From the NCBI GenBank assembly GCA_016932385.1, contig JAFGCY010000008.1, forward strand, positions 1 through 54,014: DNA of 54,014 nt. Reading direction: 5' to 3'. The translations under genes and the position numbers were made by a program. Under the pieces are notes generated by a model that saw only the letters and a program-made list of their open reading frames with translations, ran no database searches and was not told the origin of the DNA. The stretch is from a bacterium. GTDB lineage: Bacteria > 4484-113 > JAFGCY01. Positions 8,250 to 15,991 of the stretch are shown here, in pieces (position 1 is the first letter of the stretch; every line of letters starts with the position of its first letter).

Positions 8250-9329
8250 GTGCAGAATAATAAAGTCCACAGTGTCTTGGATGATTACTTCCACGAGCGG
8301 GAAGCAAGGGAGTTGTTTTCTGGCGTCGTCCGCATTTCAACAGCTGAGGAAGTGCTGTATAACCGGGCCTTTGGTTTTGCCAACCGTGCCTGGAAGATCC
8401 CGAATAAAGTTGAGTACCGGTTCGACACTGCATCCGTGACAAAACTATTCACGGCAGTGGCGGTGTTACAGCTGATCGACCAACAATTGTTCAATCTTGA
8501 TACACGCGTAGTGGAGTACCTGAATCTGATCGGCACTGCCATCCCTTCGGATGTCACGGTCTTCCATCTGATGACTCATTCAAGCGGAATCGCTGACGAT
8601 TGTGAGGAGGAAGATAACGAGAATTACGAGGAATCATGGCTGACTGAGCCATGTTATGCAGTCACTGAGACGAAGGATTTCTTGCACCGGTTCATCCATA
8701 AACCGCCTAATTTCAAGCCAGGCGCTGGTTGCCGGTATTGCAACTGTAGTTTTGTTCTCCTGGGGCTGATGATTGAGAAAGCCAGCGGACTGCAATACCG
8801 GGACTATATCTTAAAGCAAGTATTCGAAGCAATTGGCATGAACGATTCGACCTTCTTCCACCAGGCGTATGTAACCGAACGTCTGGCGGAGGGTTACGAT
8901 CCTGTGCTTAACGAAACAGGTGAGATAACTGGATATAAAAGGAACATATTTGCATTCCCGCCCATCGGATCACCGGATGGTGGTGCGCACGTTACAGCCA
9001 GGGACCTCGACCACTTCCTGCGGACCATTATGGCAGGGAAGGTTTTATCACCAGAATTGACAGCCAAACTATTCCAGCCGCATGTGTATTACGATCGCAC
9101 TGATGAGTACGAATTGCGGCATGGATTTGTCTTCCTGTTCTACCTGGATTCTAAAGGCGAGGTTGTCTGTTTCAAAAAGGAAGGTTACAGCGCTGGTGTG
9201 AGTGCCGAGATTCGGTACTACCCCGCCCAGGATATCTGCATCACAATTCTCTCTAACATGGCGGAGGGAGTATGGGAGCCGTTGCGCGAGCTGCACAAAC
9301 TGGTGTGTACGGGCAGCTTACGCGGTTAA
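8250..9329 (+). CDS. Serine hydrolase of the beta-lactamase/class C penicillin-binding family
   Basis: A 359-residue protein without a signal peptide. The active-site motifs fit PF00144: S62-V-T-K65 (SxxK), Y163-C-N165 (YxN) and a late HGF in place of HxG/KTG. Such proteins include esterases, D-amino-acid peptidases and beta-lactamase relatives; the substrate cannot be told. Base composition and codon use are visibly more AT-rich than acsA, the ACP and kbl around it, which suggests a recent insertion by transfer. The start is a GTG at 8250; the nearby upstream ATGs are out of frame. No strong ribosome-binding site is evident. Confidence 0.85.
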   Translation: MQNNKVHSVLDDYFHEREARELFSGVVRISTAEEVLYNRAFGFANRAWKIPNKVEYRFDTASVTKLFTAVAVLQLIDQQLFNLDTRVVEYLNLIGTAIPSDVTVFHLMTHSSGIADDCEEEDNENYEESWLTEPCYAVTETKDFLHRFIHKPPNFKPGAGCRYCNCSFVLLGLMIEKASGLQYRDYILKQVFEAIGMNDSTFFHQAYVTERLAEGYDPVLNETGEITGYKRNIFAFPPIGSPDGGAHVTARDLDHFLRTIMAGKVLSPELTAKLFQPHVYYDRTDEYELRHGFVFLFYLDSKGEVVCFKKEGYSAGVSAEIRYYPAQDICITILSNMAEGVWEPLRELHKLVCTGSLRG

Positions 9330-9373
9330 TGACTTGGCAGTACAATTGTTTGAAGCAAGTTTGTGGAGGCGAC

Positions 9374-9631
9374 ATGAGTGACGATATGCGCGAGCAGATC
9401 ATCGAGTTCATCTACGATGAGTATGTCGAAGACGATTCGATGAAGATCGAGGACGATACGCCGCTGATTTCCAGCGGCTTGGTGGATTCATTCTCGATGG
9501 TCAGCCTGAAGATGTTCCTCGAGGAGGAATACTCGATCCAGATGACCGACGAGGAAGCCAGCACCGAGGCGTTTGACACCGTCAAGCGCATCATGGCGCT
9601 GGTGCAGAAGAAACTGGACGAGCAGGGCTAG
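9374..9631 (+). CDS. Acyl carrier protein
   Basis: An 85-residue acidic protein with the four-helix carrier pattern and the phosphopantetheine site GLVDSFSM, where S39 would carry the prosthetic arm (DSF instead of the usual DSL). The ATG at 9374 is chosen because a GGAGG at 9365-9369 sits 4 nt before it; a longer frame upstream has no carrier-like sequence. It lies 87 bp before kbl on the same strand. No other fatty-acid synthesis gene is near, so this is more likely a dedicated carrier than the housekeeping AcpP. Confidence 0.88.
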   Translation: MSDDMREQIIEFIYDEYVEDDSMKIEDDTPLISSGLVDSFSMVSLKMFLEEEYSIQMTDEEASTEAFDTVKRIMALVQKKLDEQG

Positions 9632-9718
9632 GAGTACTGGCCCGCGAGTCCGGGCAAGTTAGGGGTTGAGTAACCAAGACGGAGCGTGGGGGTTTCCGCG
9701 CCCGAGGTGAGGTGAAGA

Positions 9719-10933
9719 ATGGCATATATCGATGCAGTCAGAAAGCAGTTTGAAACCGCCGTCCAGGAGACGCTGGACGCCGGCCTGAACAAGGACGAGC
9801 GCTTCATCTGCTCCGAGCAGGGCGTGGAGATCGAGGTCGAGTACCCGCGCGGCAGCAAGCGGATGAAGGTTTTGAACTTCTGCGCCAACAACTATCTGGG
9901 CCTGTCCAGCCACCCCGAGGTGGTCAAGGCGGCGCACCAGGGCCTCGACGAGCGCGGCTACGGTATGTCGAGCGTGCGCTTCATTTGCGGCACCCAGGAC
10001 GTGCATAACGACCTGGAGAAGGCCGCGGCGAAGTTCCTGGGCAAGGAGGATTCGATCCTCTTCGCCAGTTGCTTCGACGCCAACGCGGCGGTCTTCGAGG
10101 TGCTGTTCGACGAGAACGACGTGCTGATCAACGACCGGTTGATCCACGCCAGCCTGATCGACGGCATCCGGCTGTGCTCGGCGCAGCGCGACAGCTATAA
10201 GAACGCCGACGCCGGCCACCTGGCCAAGAAGCTGAAGATGTGGCAGAGCCGCGCGCGCAACATGTGCGTGGTTACCGACGGCGTGTTCAGCATGGACGGC
10301 ATCCTGGCGCCGCTGGACGAGATCTGCGACGTCTGCGACGAGTACGGCGCGATGCTGCTGGTCGACGACAGCCACGCCAGCGGCTTCATCGGCAAGACCG
10401 GCCGCGGCGTGCACGAGCACTTCGGCGTGATGGACCGCGTCGACATCATCACCACCACGCTGGGCAAGGCGCTGGGCGGCGCCTCCGGCGGCCTGATCGC
10501 CGGCCCCAAGGCCGTGGTCGAGATGATGCGCAACCGCGGGCGGCCGTATCTGTTCTCCAACGCCGTGCCGCCGCCGATCGCCTTCGCGGCGCTGAAGGTG
10601 ATCGAGCTGATCAGCCAGACGACGGAGCTCCGCGACAAGCTGGAGTGGAACGCCAAGTATTTTCGCGAGAAGATGGAAGCCGCCGGCTTCAACCTGGTGC
10701 CGGGCGAGACGCCGATCATTCCGGTGATGCTCGGCGATGCCAAGCTGGCCAACGACTTCGCGCGCGAGATGCTGATGGAAGGCATCTACGTGATCGGCTT
10801 TTCGCACCCGGTGGTGCCGATGGGCAAGGCGCGCATCCGCACGCAGCTGTCCGCCGGCCACGACAAGGAGCATATCGACAAGGCCGTCGCGGCGTTCATC
10901 AAGGTCGGCAAGCAGCTGGGCGTGATCAGCTAG
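9719..10933 (+). CDS. kbl: 2-amino-3-ketobutyrate CoA ligase (glycine C-acetyltransferase)
   Basis: A 404-residue PLP enzyme of the alpha-oxoamine synthase family. It cleaves 2-amino-3-oxobutyrate with CoA to glycine and acetyl-CoA, the second step of threonine breakdown. Signature blocks match KBL closely: NFCANNYLGL, SSVRFICGTQD, TDGVFSMDG, VDDSHASGF and TTTLGKALGGASGG with the PLP lysine at K250. This wording (GTLGKALGG-like, not GTFSK) favours KBL over serine palmitoyltransferase. A GAGGTGAGG site precedes the ATG. The matching threonine dehydrogenase lies at 33172. The adjacent ACP is unusual for a KBL, and the true acyl donor could be an acyl-ACP. Confidence 0.92.
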   Translation: MAYIDAVRKQFETAVQETLDAGLNKDERFICSEQGVEIEVEYPRGSKRMKVLNFCANNYLGLSSHPEVVKAAHQGLDERGYGMSSVRFICGTQDVHNDLEKAAAKFLGKEDSILFASCFDANAAVFEVLFDENDVLINDRLIHASLIDGIRLCSAQRDSYKNADAGHLAKKLKMWQSRARNMCVVTDGVFSMDGILAPLDEICDVCDEYGAMLLVDDSHASGFIGKTGRGVHEHFGVMDRVDIITTTLGKALGGASGGLIAGPKAVVEMMRNRGRPYLFSNAVPPPIAFAALKVIELISQTTELRDKLEWNAKYFREKMEAAGFNLVPGETPIIPVMLGDAKLANDFAREMLMEGIYVIGFSHPVVPMGKARIRTQLSAGHDKEHIDKAVAAFIKVGKQLGVIS

Positions 10934-10967
10934 GATCCGGCAAGCTTCAGACATTAAGCAAGCAACA

Positions 10968-11005
10968 GGCCCGGGCGCGGTCCACGCGGAACGCCCGGGC
11001 CGTTT
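10968..11005 (+). terminator. Inverted-repeat terminator after kbl
   Basis: Two perfect 10-nt arms (GGCCCGGGCG and CGCCCGGGCC) are separated by 14 nt and followed by a short GTTT run. It sits 35 bp after the kbl stop. The T tract is weak, so termination may be partial. Confidence 0.6.
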
Positions 11006-11083
11006 ACCAATGGAACCCGGTGCACGGCGGCCGGTCTGAAAGTAAAGGGAATGCGGCCTGGAATGTCTGTGTGGTAGGGATCA

Positions 11084-12514
11084 ATGGACAAGCAGCAGTG
11101 TGTCCGGAGTGGAGATGAGCGGCGAAAAGCCCGTAAGTCCTGGCCGCGCTGGTTGAAGGTGCTGGTGGGTGTATTCGTCGCGGTTGCCGTGTTGGTGCCG
11201 CTGCTGTGGGTTACCGCATATTTCATTCAAGAGCATAACTGGCAGCACAATCACTTGGTTTCCTGGGATCCGACACCCGTGATCGGTGCGGATGGGCGAT
11301 TGTACTTCATTACCAACCATCACGAGTTGTGGTGCAAGACGGCGGCGAACGAGGCGGTCTGGCACGTCAGCCAGGATCTGGATGGCTATTGGTTTTCCGG
11401 TCTGGACGTGAGTGCCGATGGGACCGTTTACGCGATGGCCTATAACGGCGAGTTTTTCTCCTATGACAGCCAGGGCCGGTTGCGCTGGAATCAGTTGCTT
11501 TACGAGCCTTGGTACGAGTTCTCGAGAGATGAGCATTCTTGAATTGACTCCGAGTTCGGCGGTCAGCCGGTCGTGTTGGATACGGGCCGGGTTTTCCTAG
11601 TGATCCAACAGAGCCATGGTTGTGGCAACATCAGCGATGCATTCAATGCCGATGGAATTTTCGATGCGGACGGCAATCGCCTGGTGGATTACTACGGCAG
11701 CACGTTCGAACCGGAAAATTTTGGCAGCCGTTATGATCCGGCCGCGATCGAGATCAAGCTGTTCAGAAACGAGGAGATCGACTACAACCTGGCCACGCCG
11801 ACCGATTTGTGGTTTTTGCGGGACAGCGAGATCTACCTGCTCGGCGAGGATGGCGCAGTTGTCCTGAGCGATGCCGGCGAAGTGCTGCGCATGCCGGAGC
11901 AGAGCACCGCGGAGAAGGACTATTCACGGGAGCCAACCAAGACGATCGCTCCGTTGGGCTCAGACTACTACCTGACGCTAGAATGCGACCACCTGGACAA
12001 CAGCCTGTTTGGCTGGGACCTTGAATCCATCGAGCAGCCCGGGCTGTCCGAGTTGATTTGCTACAACCGCGCGCACGAGGAAGCCTGGCGCTTGAGCCTG
12101 GAGAAGGAACTCTGCTGGCTGAGCGAGGGCCCGGATGGCCTGGTGATCGCCGCCGGCCGGCGGCAGCTGACCGCCGTGAAAGCAGGTGAGGTTCTCTGGA
12201 CCTACCGGGAGGTCGATGACAATGACACCCGCCCGCTATTTCTGCAGCCGATGTTCTTCAAGCCGGTGGTGGACAGCGGGGGGCGGACCCATTTCGTGAG
12301 AGCCCAGCGGCACCCGCGGACCGCGCTGCAAAGCCTGTTAGGCCAGTGCGTGTATGACTACTCGCTGGTTGCGCTCGATGCCGACGGGCAGTTAATCGCC
12401 GAACGGGCCCTGCCGTTCAAGACCGGCGATTACCGCTTCGTCTTCGATGACAACTGCATGTTGTACGCGGTGGACTACAAGGGTAAGGTGACCAGTTTCC
12501 TACCCGATAAGTAA
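11084..12514 (+). pseudogene. Membrane-anchored PQQ/propeller-type protein interrupted by an in-frame TGA
   Basis: Two reading frames (11084-11542 and 11573-12514) are in the same phase, and the codons between them (IDSEFGGQPVV) continue the sequence, so a single TGA at 11540-11542 (codon 153) interrupts a 476-codon gene. The N-terminus has a basic segment and one membrane anchor (about residues 20-45). The rest shows repeated G-x-L/V-x-x-x-x-x-G-E-x-L/V-W blocks such as DSQGRLRWNQ, KAGEVLWTYREV and ALDADGQLI, typical of PQQ-like propeller blades. The protein at 20561 has a similar layout. The stop may be a nonsense mutation, a sequencing error or, less likely, read through. A GTG at 11573 could restart translation. 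Confidence 0.75.
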
Positions 12515-12557
12515 GCACGCCACAGGCGTTGAACGGCGTTCCCACCTCAATAGCCGT

Positions 12558-12563
12558 TACAAT
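12558..12563 (+). promoter_or_regulatory. -10 element TACAAT of a probable leaderless promoter
   Basis: TACAAT is 8 nt before the ATG at 12572 with no ribosome-binding site between. A TTGAAC at 12529-12534 lies 23 nt upstream, too far for a normal -35. Confidence 0.55.
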
Positions 12564-12571
12564 ACACGGCG

Positions 12572-13471
12572 ATGCCATTCGCCGCCCTGACCGGATACCT
12601 GGCACTCTTAGGCCGCACCGTCGGCCTCGGGCTCGAGCGCCCGTTCGTCAAGGCGCTCAGCCGCAACCGCGATTCGATCGCGGCCACGACGGTTTACTTC
12701 GGCATCGGCGAGCTGCTTTTGGTTCCGCTGATCCTCTGGCAGTGGGCGCACGATCCGGCCTATGCCGCCGGCATCGGCGGCTGGATCGGCTGGGCGCTGT
12801 TGTCCGGCCTGATCTACGCCGTCAGCTTCCACGTCTACGTCTATGGCATGAGCGTCGGCGAGGTCAGCCTGCTGGCGCCGCTTTACGCCACGATGTTCCT
12901 CTGGCTCTACCTGATGGACATCCTCTGGGGCGAGGCCGTCTTCGGCTGGCTGCAACTGGCGGGAATCCTGGCGGTGATGACGGGGGTCGTGTTCCTTAAC
13001 ATCGCGCCGGGCCGCAACCTGGCGCAGGTCTTGAACCCGCTGACGGTGATTCGCCAGCCCGGCGCCTGGGGCATGCTGGTCTACGCCTTCGGGCTGGCGC
13101 TGGGGCGGATGGTGGACAAGCAGGCGGCGGACATCGCGCCGCCGGTACTCTACGCCTTCATCGACAACGCGCCCTGCGTGCTGGGCGGTATCCTGCTGTT
13201 GGCCCTGCGAGGTCGCGCGGGCCGGCTGATCGCGCTGGGCCGTGAGCGGTTCTGGATCGCCGTGGTCGGCAGCTTCGCCGGCATGTACGCCTACGTGCTG
13301 ATGCTGGTCGCGCTGGATTACTTCAATCCCAGCGTGGTCGAGCCGGTGACGCAGCTGAGCGTACTCCTGGCGGTGGGACTTGGCGCCTGGTGGTTCAAGG
13401 AGCCGCTTAGGGCGCGCTGGGTAGCGGCGTTGCTGGTCGCAGTCGGCGCGGTGCTGTTGTTGCTGGGCTGA
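12572..13471 (+). CDS. EamA/DMT-superfamily transporter
   Basis: A 299-residue integral membrane protein with about ten hydrophobic helices in two related halves, the usual plan of drug/metabolite transporters. The second half ends in the characteristic block VALDYFNPSVVEPVTQLSVLLAV, then a short loop with a basic EPLRARW and a last helix VAALLVAVGAVLLLLG. Substrate is unknown; relatives export amino acids, sugars or drugs. The gene is single, with a leaderless promoter, and converges on the phosphatase gene with one base between the stops. Confidence 0.85.
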   Translation: MPFAALTGYLALLGRTVGLGLERPFVKALSRNRDSIAATTVYFGIGELLLVPLILWQWAHDPAYAAGIGGWIGWALLSGLIYAVSFHVYVYGMSVGEVSLLAPLYATMFLWLYLMDILWGEAVFGWLQLAGILAVMTGVVFLNIAPGRNLAQVLNPLTVIRQPGAWGMLVYAFGLALGRMVDKQAADIAPPVLYAFIDNAPCVLGGILLLALRGRAGRLIALGRERFWIAVVGSFAGMYAYVLMLVALDYFNPSVVEPVTQLSVLLAVGLGAWWFKEPLRARWVAALLVAVGAVLLLLG

Positions 13472-13472
13472 G

Positions 13473-14624
13473 CTAGAAGTCCGCGACCAGCAGGCTGACA
13501 TCGTCTTCCCACTTGGCTCCGCCGGTCAGGCGCCGGCTGCTTTCCAACAGCTCGGTGACGTAGGCCGCCAGGCGCAGGTCGGCGTTGGGGAGCATCACCT
13601 CGTCGCGGAAGCGCTCCTCGGTGATCCACTTGTCGTCGGCCAGCTTGAACTCGACCAGGCCGTCGGTGTAGGCCACCAGCCGGTTGCGCCCGGGCATGAA
13701 GCCGCGGTTGATCTCGTTGATCTCAAATTCCTTGAACATGCCCAGGGCCGGCCCGGTCGCGGGCAGCTCCGTGAAGGTCACGTCGTCGGTGTCCAGCCAG
13801 TACATCGTGCGGTGTCCCGCGCTGGCATAGGTGATCACCGTCTCGGCGATGTCGATATGCAGGCAGACCGCCGTGGCGATGTGGTAGTGGTCGCCGAGGT
13901 CGAGGATGATCCGGTTCAGCCGCTCCATGAACAGCCGCGGGCGATGGGCGCTACGCGCGTTCTCGTCGAAGAACGCCTTGAGCCGGTTGGCCAACAGCGC
14001 ACTGGCGATGCCGTGGCCGCTGACGTCGGCGAGGAAGACCACCAGCCGCTGCGGTGTTAAGAGGGCGTAGTCGAAGTAGTCGCCACTCAGGTCGCCGCCG
14101 GCGAACAGCCGCGCCTCCAGGCTGAAGTACTCGGTCCTCAGCTGGCTGGGGGGCAGGAAGCTTTGCTGCACCTGCTGGCCCAGCGCCAGGTCCGCCTGCA
14201 GTTGCGCGTGCTGGCGGCGGTTGTTTTCCAGTTGCGTCTTCAGCTTCTGGTAGGCGTCGCGCAGCTTGAGCTGCACTTCGATCTTAGCCAGCAGTTGGTC
14301 CTCCCGCCAGGGCAGCGCGATATCACCGGAGGCGCCGGCGTGGAAGGCGTCGGCAAAGCAGTTGCTCTGGTTGTCCGCCAGTAGCAGGACCGGCATCGTC
14401 TCCAGCGGTTGCTGCTCGCGGATGCGCTTGATCAGCGACACGCAGTCCATCTCGCCGCACTGCTGCTCGACCAGGATGCAATCGCAGCTGTTACGCTCGA
14501 TGTGCGGCGGGAACGAGGTGCTGGGATCCAGGCATGTAACGAGGTAGCCGTGGTCGGTCAGCGCCTTGACCAAGGCCGATTGCTCCTCTTTCCGGTTTGC
14601 GAGGATCAGTACGTGCTGACCCAC
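13473..14624 (-). CDS. SpoIIE/PP2C-type serine phosphatase with a degenerate receiver domain
   Basis: A 383-residue cytoplasmic protein. Residues 1-120 fold like a response-regulator receiver but lack its chemistry: the acidic pair is replaced (LILANRKEE), the phospho-acceptor position is E53 in CILVEQQ, the switch Thr/Ser is Ala (LLLAD) and the conserved Lys is gone (ALPWRED). A coiled linker (about 120-165) leads to a PPM phosphatase domain with intact metal-binding motifs GGDLSGDYFDY, LADVSGHGIASALLA and YTDGLVE. Such proteins usually control anti-sigma-factor antagonists. No such partner is visible here. The start is GTG at 14624 behind a purine-rich AAAGGGGAAAGG. Confidence 0.88.
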   Translation of the reverse strand: MGQHVLILANRKEEQSALVKALTDHGYLVTCLDPSTSFPPHIERNSCDCILVEQQCGEMDCVSLIKRIREQQPLETMPVLLLADNQSNCFADAFHAGASGDIALPWREDQLLAKIEVQLKLRDAYQKLKTQLENNRRQHAQLQADLALGQQVQQSFLPPSQLRTEYFSLEARLFAGGDLSGDYFDYALLTPQRLVVFLADVSGHGIASALLANRLKAFFDENARSAHRPRLFMERLNRIILDLGDHYHIATAVCLHIDIAETVITYASAGHRTMYWLDTDDVTFTELPATGPALGMFKEFEINEINRGFMPGRNRLVAYTDGLVEFKLADDKWITEERFRDEVMLPNADLRLAAYVTELLESSRRLTGGAKWEDDVSLLVADF

Positions 14625-14960
14625 TTGGCCTTTCCCCTTTGCGTTTTGAAATTAACGGCTAAAAACCGCCAACCCCTAATATTTCGAACGCAAGCGTCCA
14701 CAGCGTCCGTAAGGATGAATATTATACGTCACCACCTAGCCCAGATCGTGGCCGGGCCGTGGATCGATCGCTTATTCGGCGGGCTTTAACCACAATTTAA
14801 CCAACCAGACCGGTTTTTGTCAGCCAAATTCAACTATTGAATAGTTCAAGGATCTCTCCGCTTCCCGGTCTGCCGGCTGCAGCGGCGCGAATCGCGAACC
14901 TCAGGCTGCGGCACGCGAACCTGCAACGTCTTGACGGTGATTACGTCTACAATATGGATG
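14625..14960. other. Intergenic region with divergent promoters and a short inverted repeat
   Basis: About 335 bp without a gene. On the minus strand TATAAT at 14721-14726 could serve the phosphatase gene with a leader of about 90 nt. An inverted repeat AACTATT-G-AATAGTT at 14832-14846 is the most regular element and could be an operator. The last bases hold the -10 of the lipoprotein gene. Confidence 0.45.
14948..14953 (+). promoter_or_regulatory. -10 element TACAAT that decides the start of the lipoprotein gene
   Basis: TACAAT ends 7 nt before ATG 14961, the same geometry as at 262 and 12572. This supports the ATG at 14961 over the TTG at 14931, which lies upstream of the -10. Confidence 0.55.
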
Positions 14961-15818
14961 ATGCGTTGGTTGACACTGATCATGGCGGCGTGCCTGCTGG
15001 GCGTTTCGGGGTGCCAGCGAGACAGCGCCCAGGAAACCGAGGAAGCCCGGGGCCAGCTGGCCACCCATCCCTGGGAGCTGCCGGACTGGCAACTGCCGAA
15101 TGAAGTGCTGGCGCAACGTCCGGATGCCGCCGCGGATTTCAGCGAGGACGAGCAGGTCAAGACGCCGACGCTCCGCGGTCCGTTGCTGCCGGAATCGGAT
15201 ACGCTGGATCCGGAGCTGATCCCGGGTCGCTGGCTGCAGGTCTGCATGGTATCCAAGGAAAACCTGGCGCTGGTGCCGGTCGGCGAGATGGACATGATGG
15301 AGCTGCGCCCGGACGGCAAAGGGGCGTACCACGTCGTCTCCCAGGGTGAGGCCCAGACCCTCGAAGGCAACTGGGAGAAGCTGGAGCCCGGTATTCTGTC
15401 GATCGGGTTCAGCGGCGAGATGCTGCCGATGTACAGCGAGCTGCGCGACCAGGATTTCCTCTATATCTGGAATTACGAGCAGGAACAGGGCATCTGGTTC
15501 GTCCGGCTGCCGCAGGCGGCATCGTCCGAGATCGAGGCCAACCTGTTCGATACTACGCGCGGCCGGATGCACTTCCAGGATGTCGTGTCGCGCAGCTACA
15601 GCGGCGTGGTCGAAGGCGAGTCCGAGCTCAATATGCGCGGGTTTTACGAAAGCGGCATCCTGACCATGCGCTGGGAAGATGAGCAAAACAACGTCGGTGG
15701 TTACGCCGCCTTTCGCGTGGAACCGGGCTGGCAGGAACTGCACGGCTACTGGTGGATCGACGATTACGAGGCCGCGCCGTTCGGCGGCGTCTGGGACTGC
15801 ACGCGCGCCAATCCTTAG
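14961..15818 (+). CDS. Lipoprotein of unknown function
   Basis: 285 residues from the chosen ATG. A short signal peptide ends in GVSGC, a good lipobox. The mature part is acidic and Trp/Glu-rich, with no domain I recognise. It has a central beta-rich stretch (PGRWLQVCMVSKENLALVPV) and ends in a block with HGYWWIDDYE and GVWDCTRANP. The mature cysteines are few. An ATG one codon earlier (14958) is equally possible. The gene is followed at once by a micro-ORF with its own -10 element. Confidence 0.7.
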   Translation: MRWLTLIMAACLLGVSGCQRDSAQETEEARGQLATHPWELPDWQLPNEVLAQRPDAAADFSEDEQVKTPTLRGPLLPESDTLDPELIPGRWLQVCMVSKENLALVPVGEMDMMELRPDGKGAYHVVSQGEAQTLEGNWEKLEPGILSIGFSGEMLPMYSELRDQDFLYIWNYEQEQGIWFVRLPQAASSEIEANLFDTTRGRMHFQDVVSRSYSGVVEGESELNMRGFYESGILTMRWEDEQNNVGGYAAFRVEPGWQELHGYWWIDDYEAAPFGGVWDCTRANP

Positions 15819-15820
15819 TG

Positions 15821-15829
15821 TGCTACAAT
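15821..15829 (+). promoter_or_regulatory. Extended -10 TGC-TACAAT ahead of the micro-ORF
   Basis: An extended -10 (TGn followed by TACAAT) lies only 3 bp after the TAG of the lipoprotein gene and 6 nt before ATG 15836. It would give a leaderless transcript for the micro-ORF that continues into the GTPase gene. Confidence 0.55.
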
Positions 15830-15835
15830 CGGCGT

Positions 15836-15904
15836 ATGCCTTGGGCCAACCATCATTCACACAAACCGCACCTCTGGTGGCACGGCTGGGCGCTTGATTA
15901 CTAG
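15836..15904 (+). CDS. Putative 22-residue Trp/His-rich leader peptide
   Basis: A short frame runs from ATG 15836 to TAG 15904, directly behind an extended -10 box, with the start placed as in the leaderless genes here. The peptide begins MPWANHHSH and continues with a HLWWHGW core, so 9 of its 22 residues are Trp or His. An 87-nt spacer separates it from the ATG of the 15992 gene, which has its own GGAGG. The position and composition resemble an attenuation leader peptide, but the downstream gene is not a Trp or His biosynthesis gene. A metal-sensing peptide or chance are alternatives. It is too short for family assignment. Confidence 0.4.
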   Translation: MPWANHHSHKPHLWWHGWALDY

Positions 15905-15991
15905 CCTCGACGCCGGGTGGGCCGCTCATGGCGCACCGCGGCGGCAGCGAAGTTCCGATTACGCTTGTTTACTGCATTTAAGGAGGCGACC

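Noticed and set aside
9272..9373. N-terminal extension of the acyl carrier protein
   Set aside because: It overlaps the end of the serine hydrolase gene and has no carrier-like sequence, and a GGAGG sits exactly before ATG 9374.
11540..11569. Selenocysteine reading of the in-frame TGA with a short hairpin downstream
   Set aside because: The stem is only 4 bp, the flanking residues (HS-stop-IDSE) match no selenoprotein motif, and the protein is a structural propeller. A nonsense mutation or sequencing error is simpler.
14931..14960. TTG start for the lipoprotein at 14961
   Set aside because: It lies upstream of the -10 element, and the signal peptide starts naturally at the ATG.
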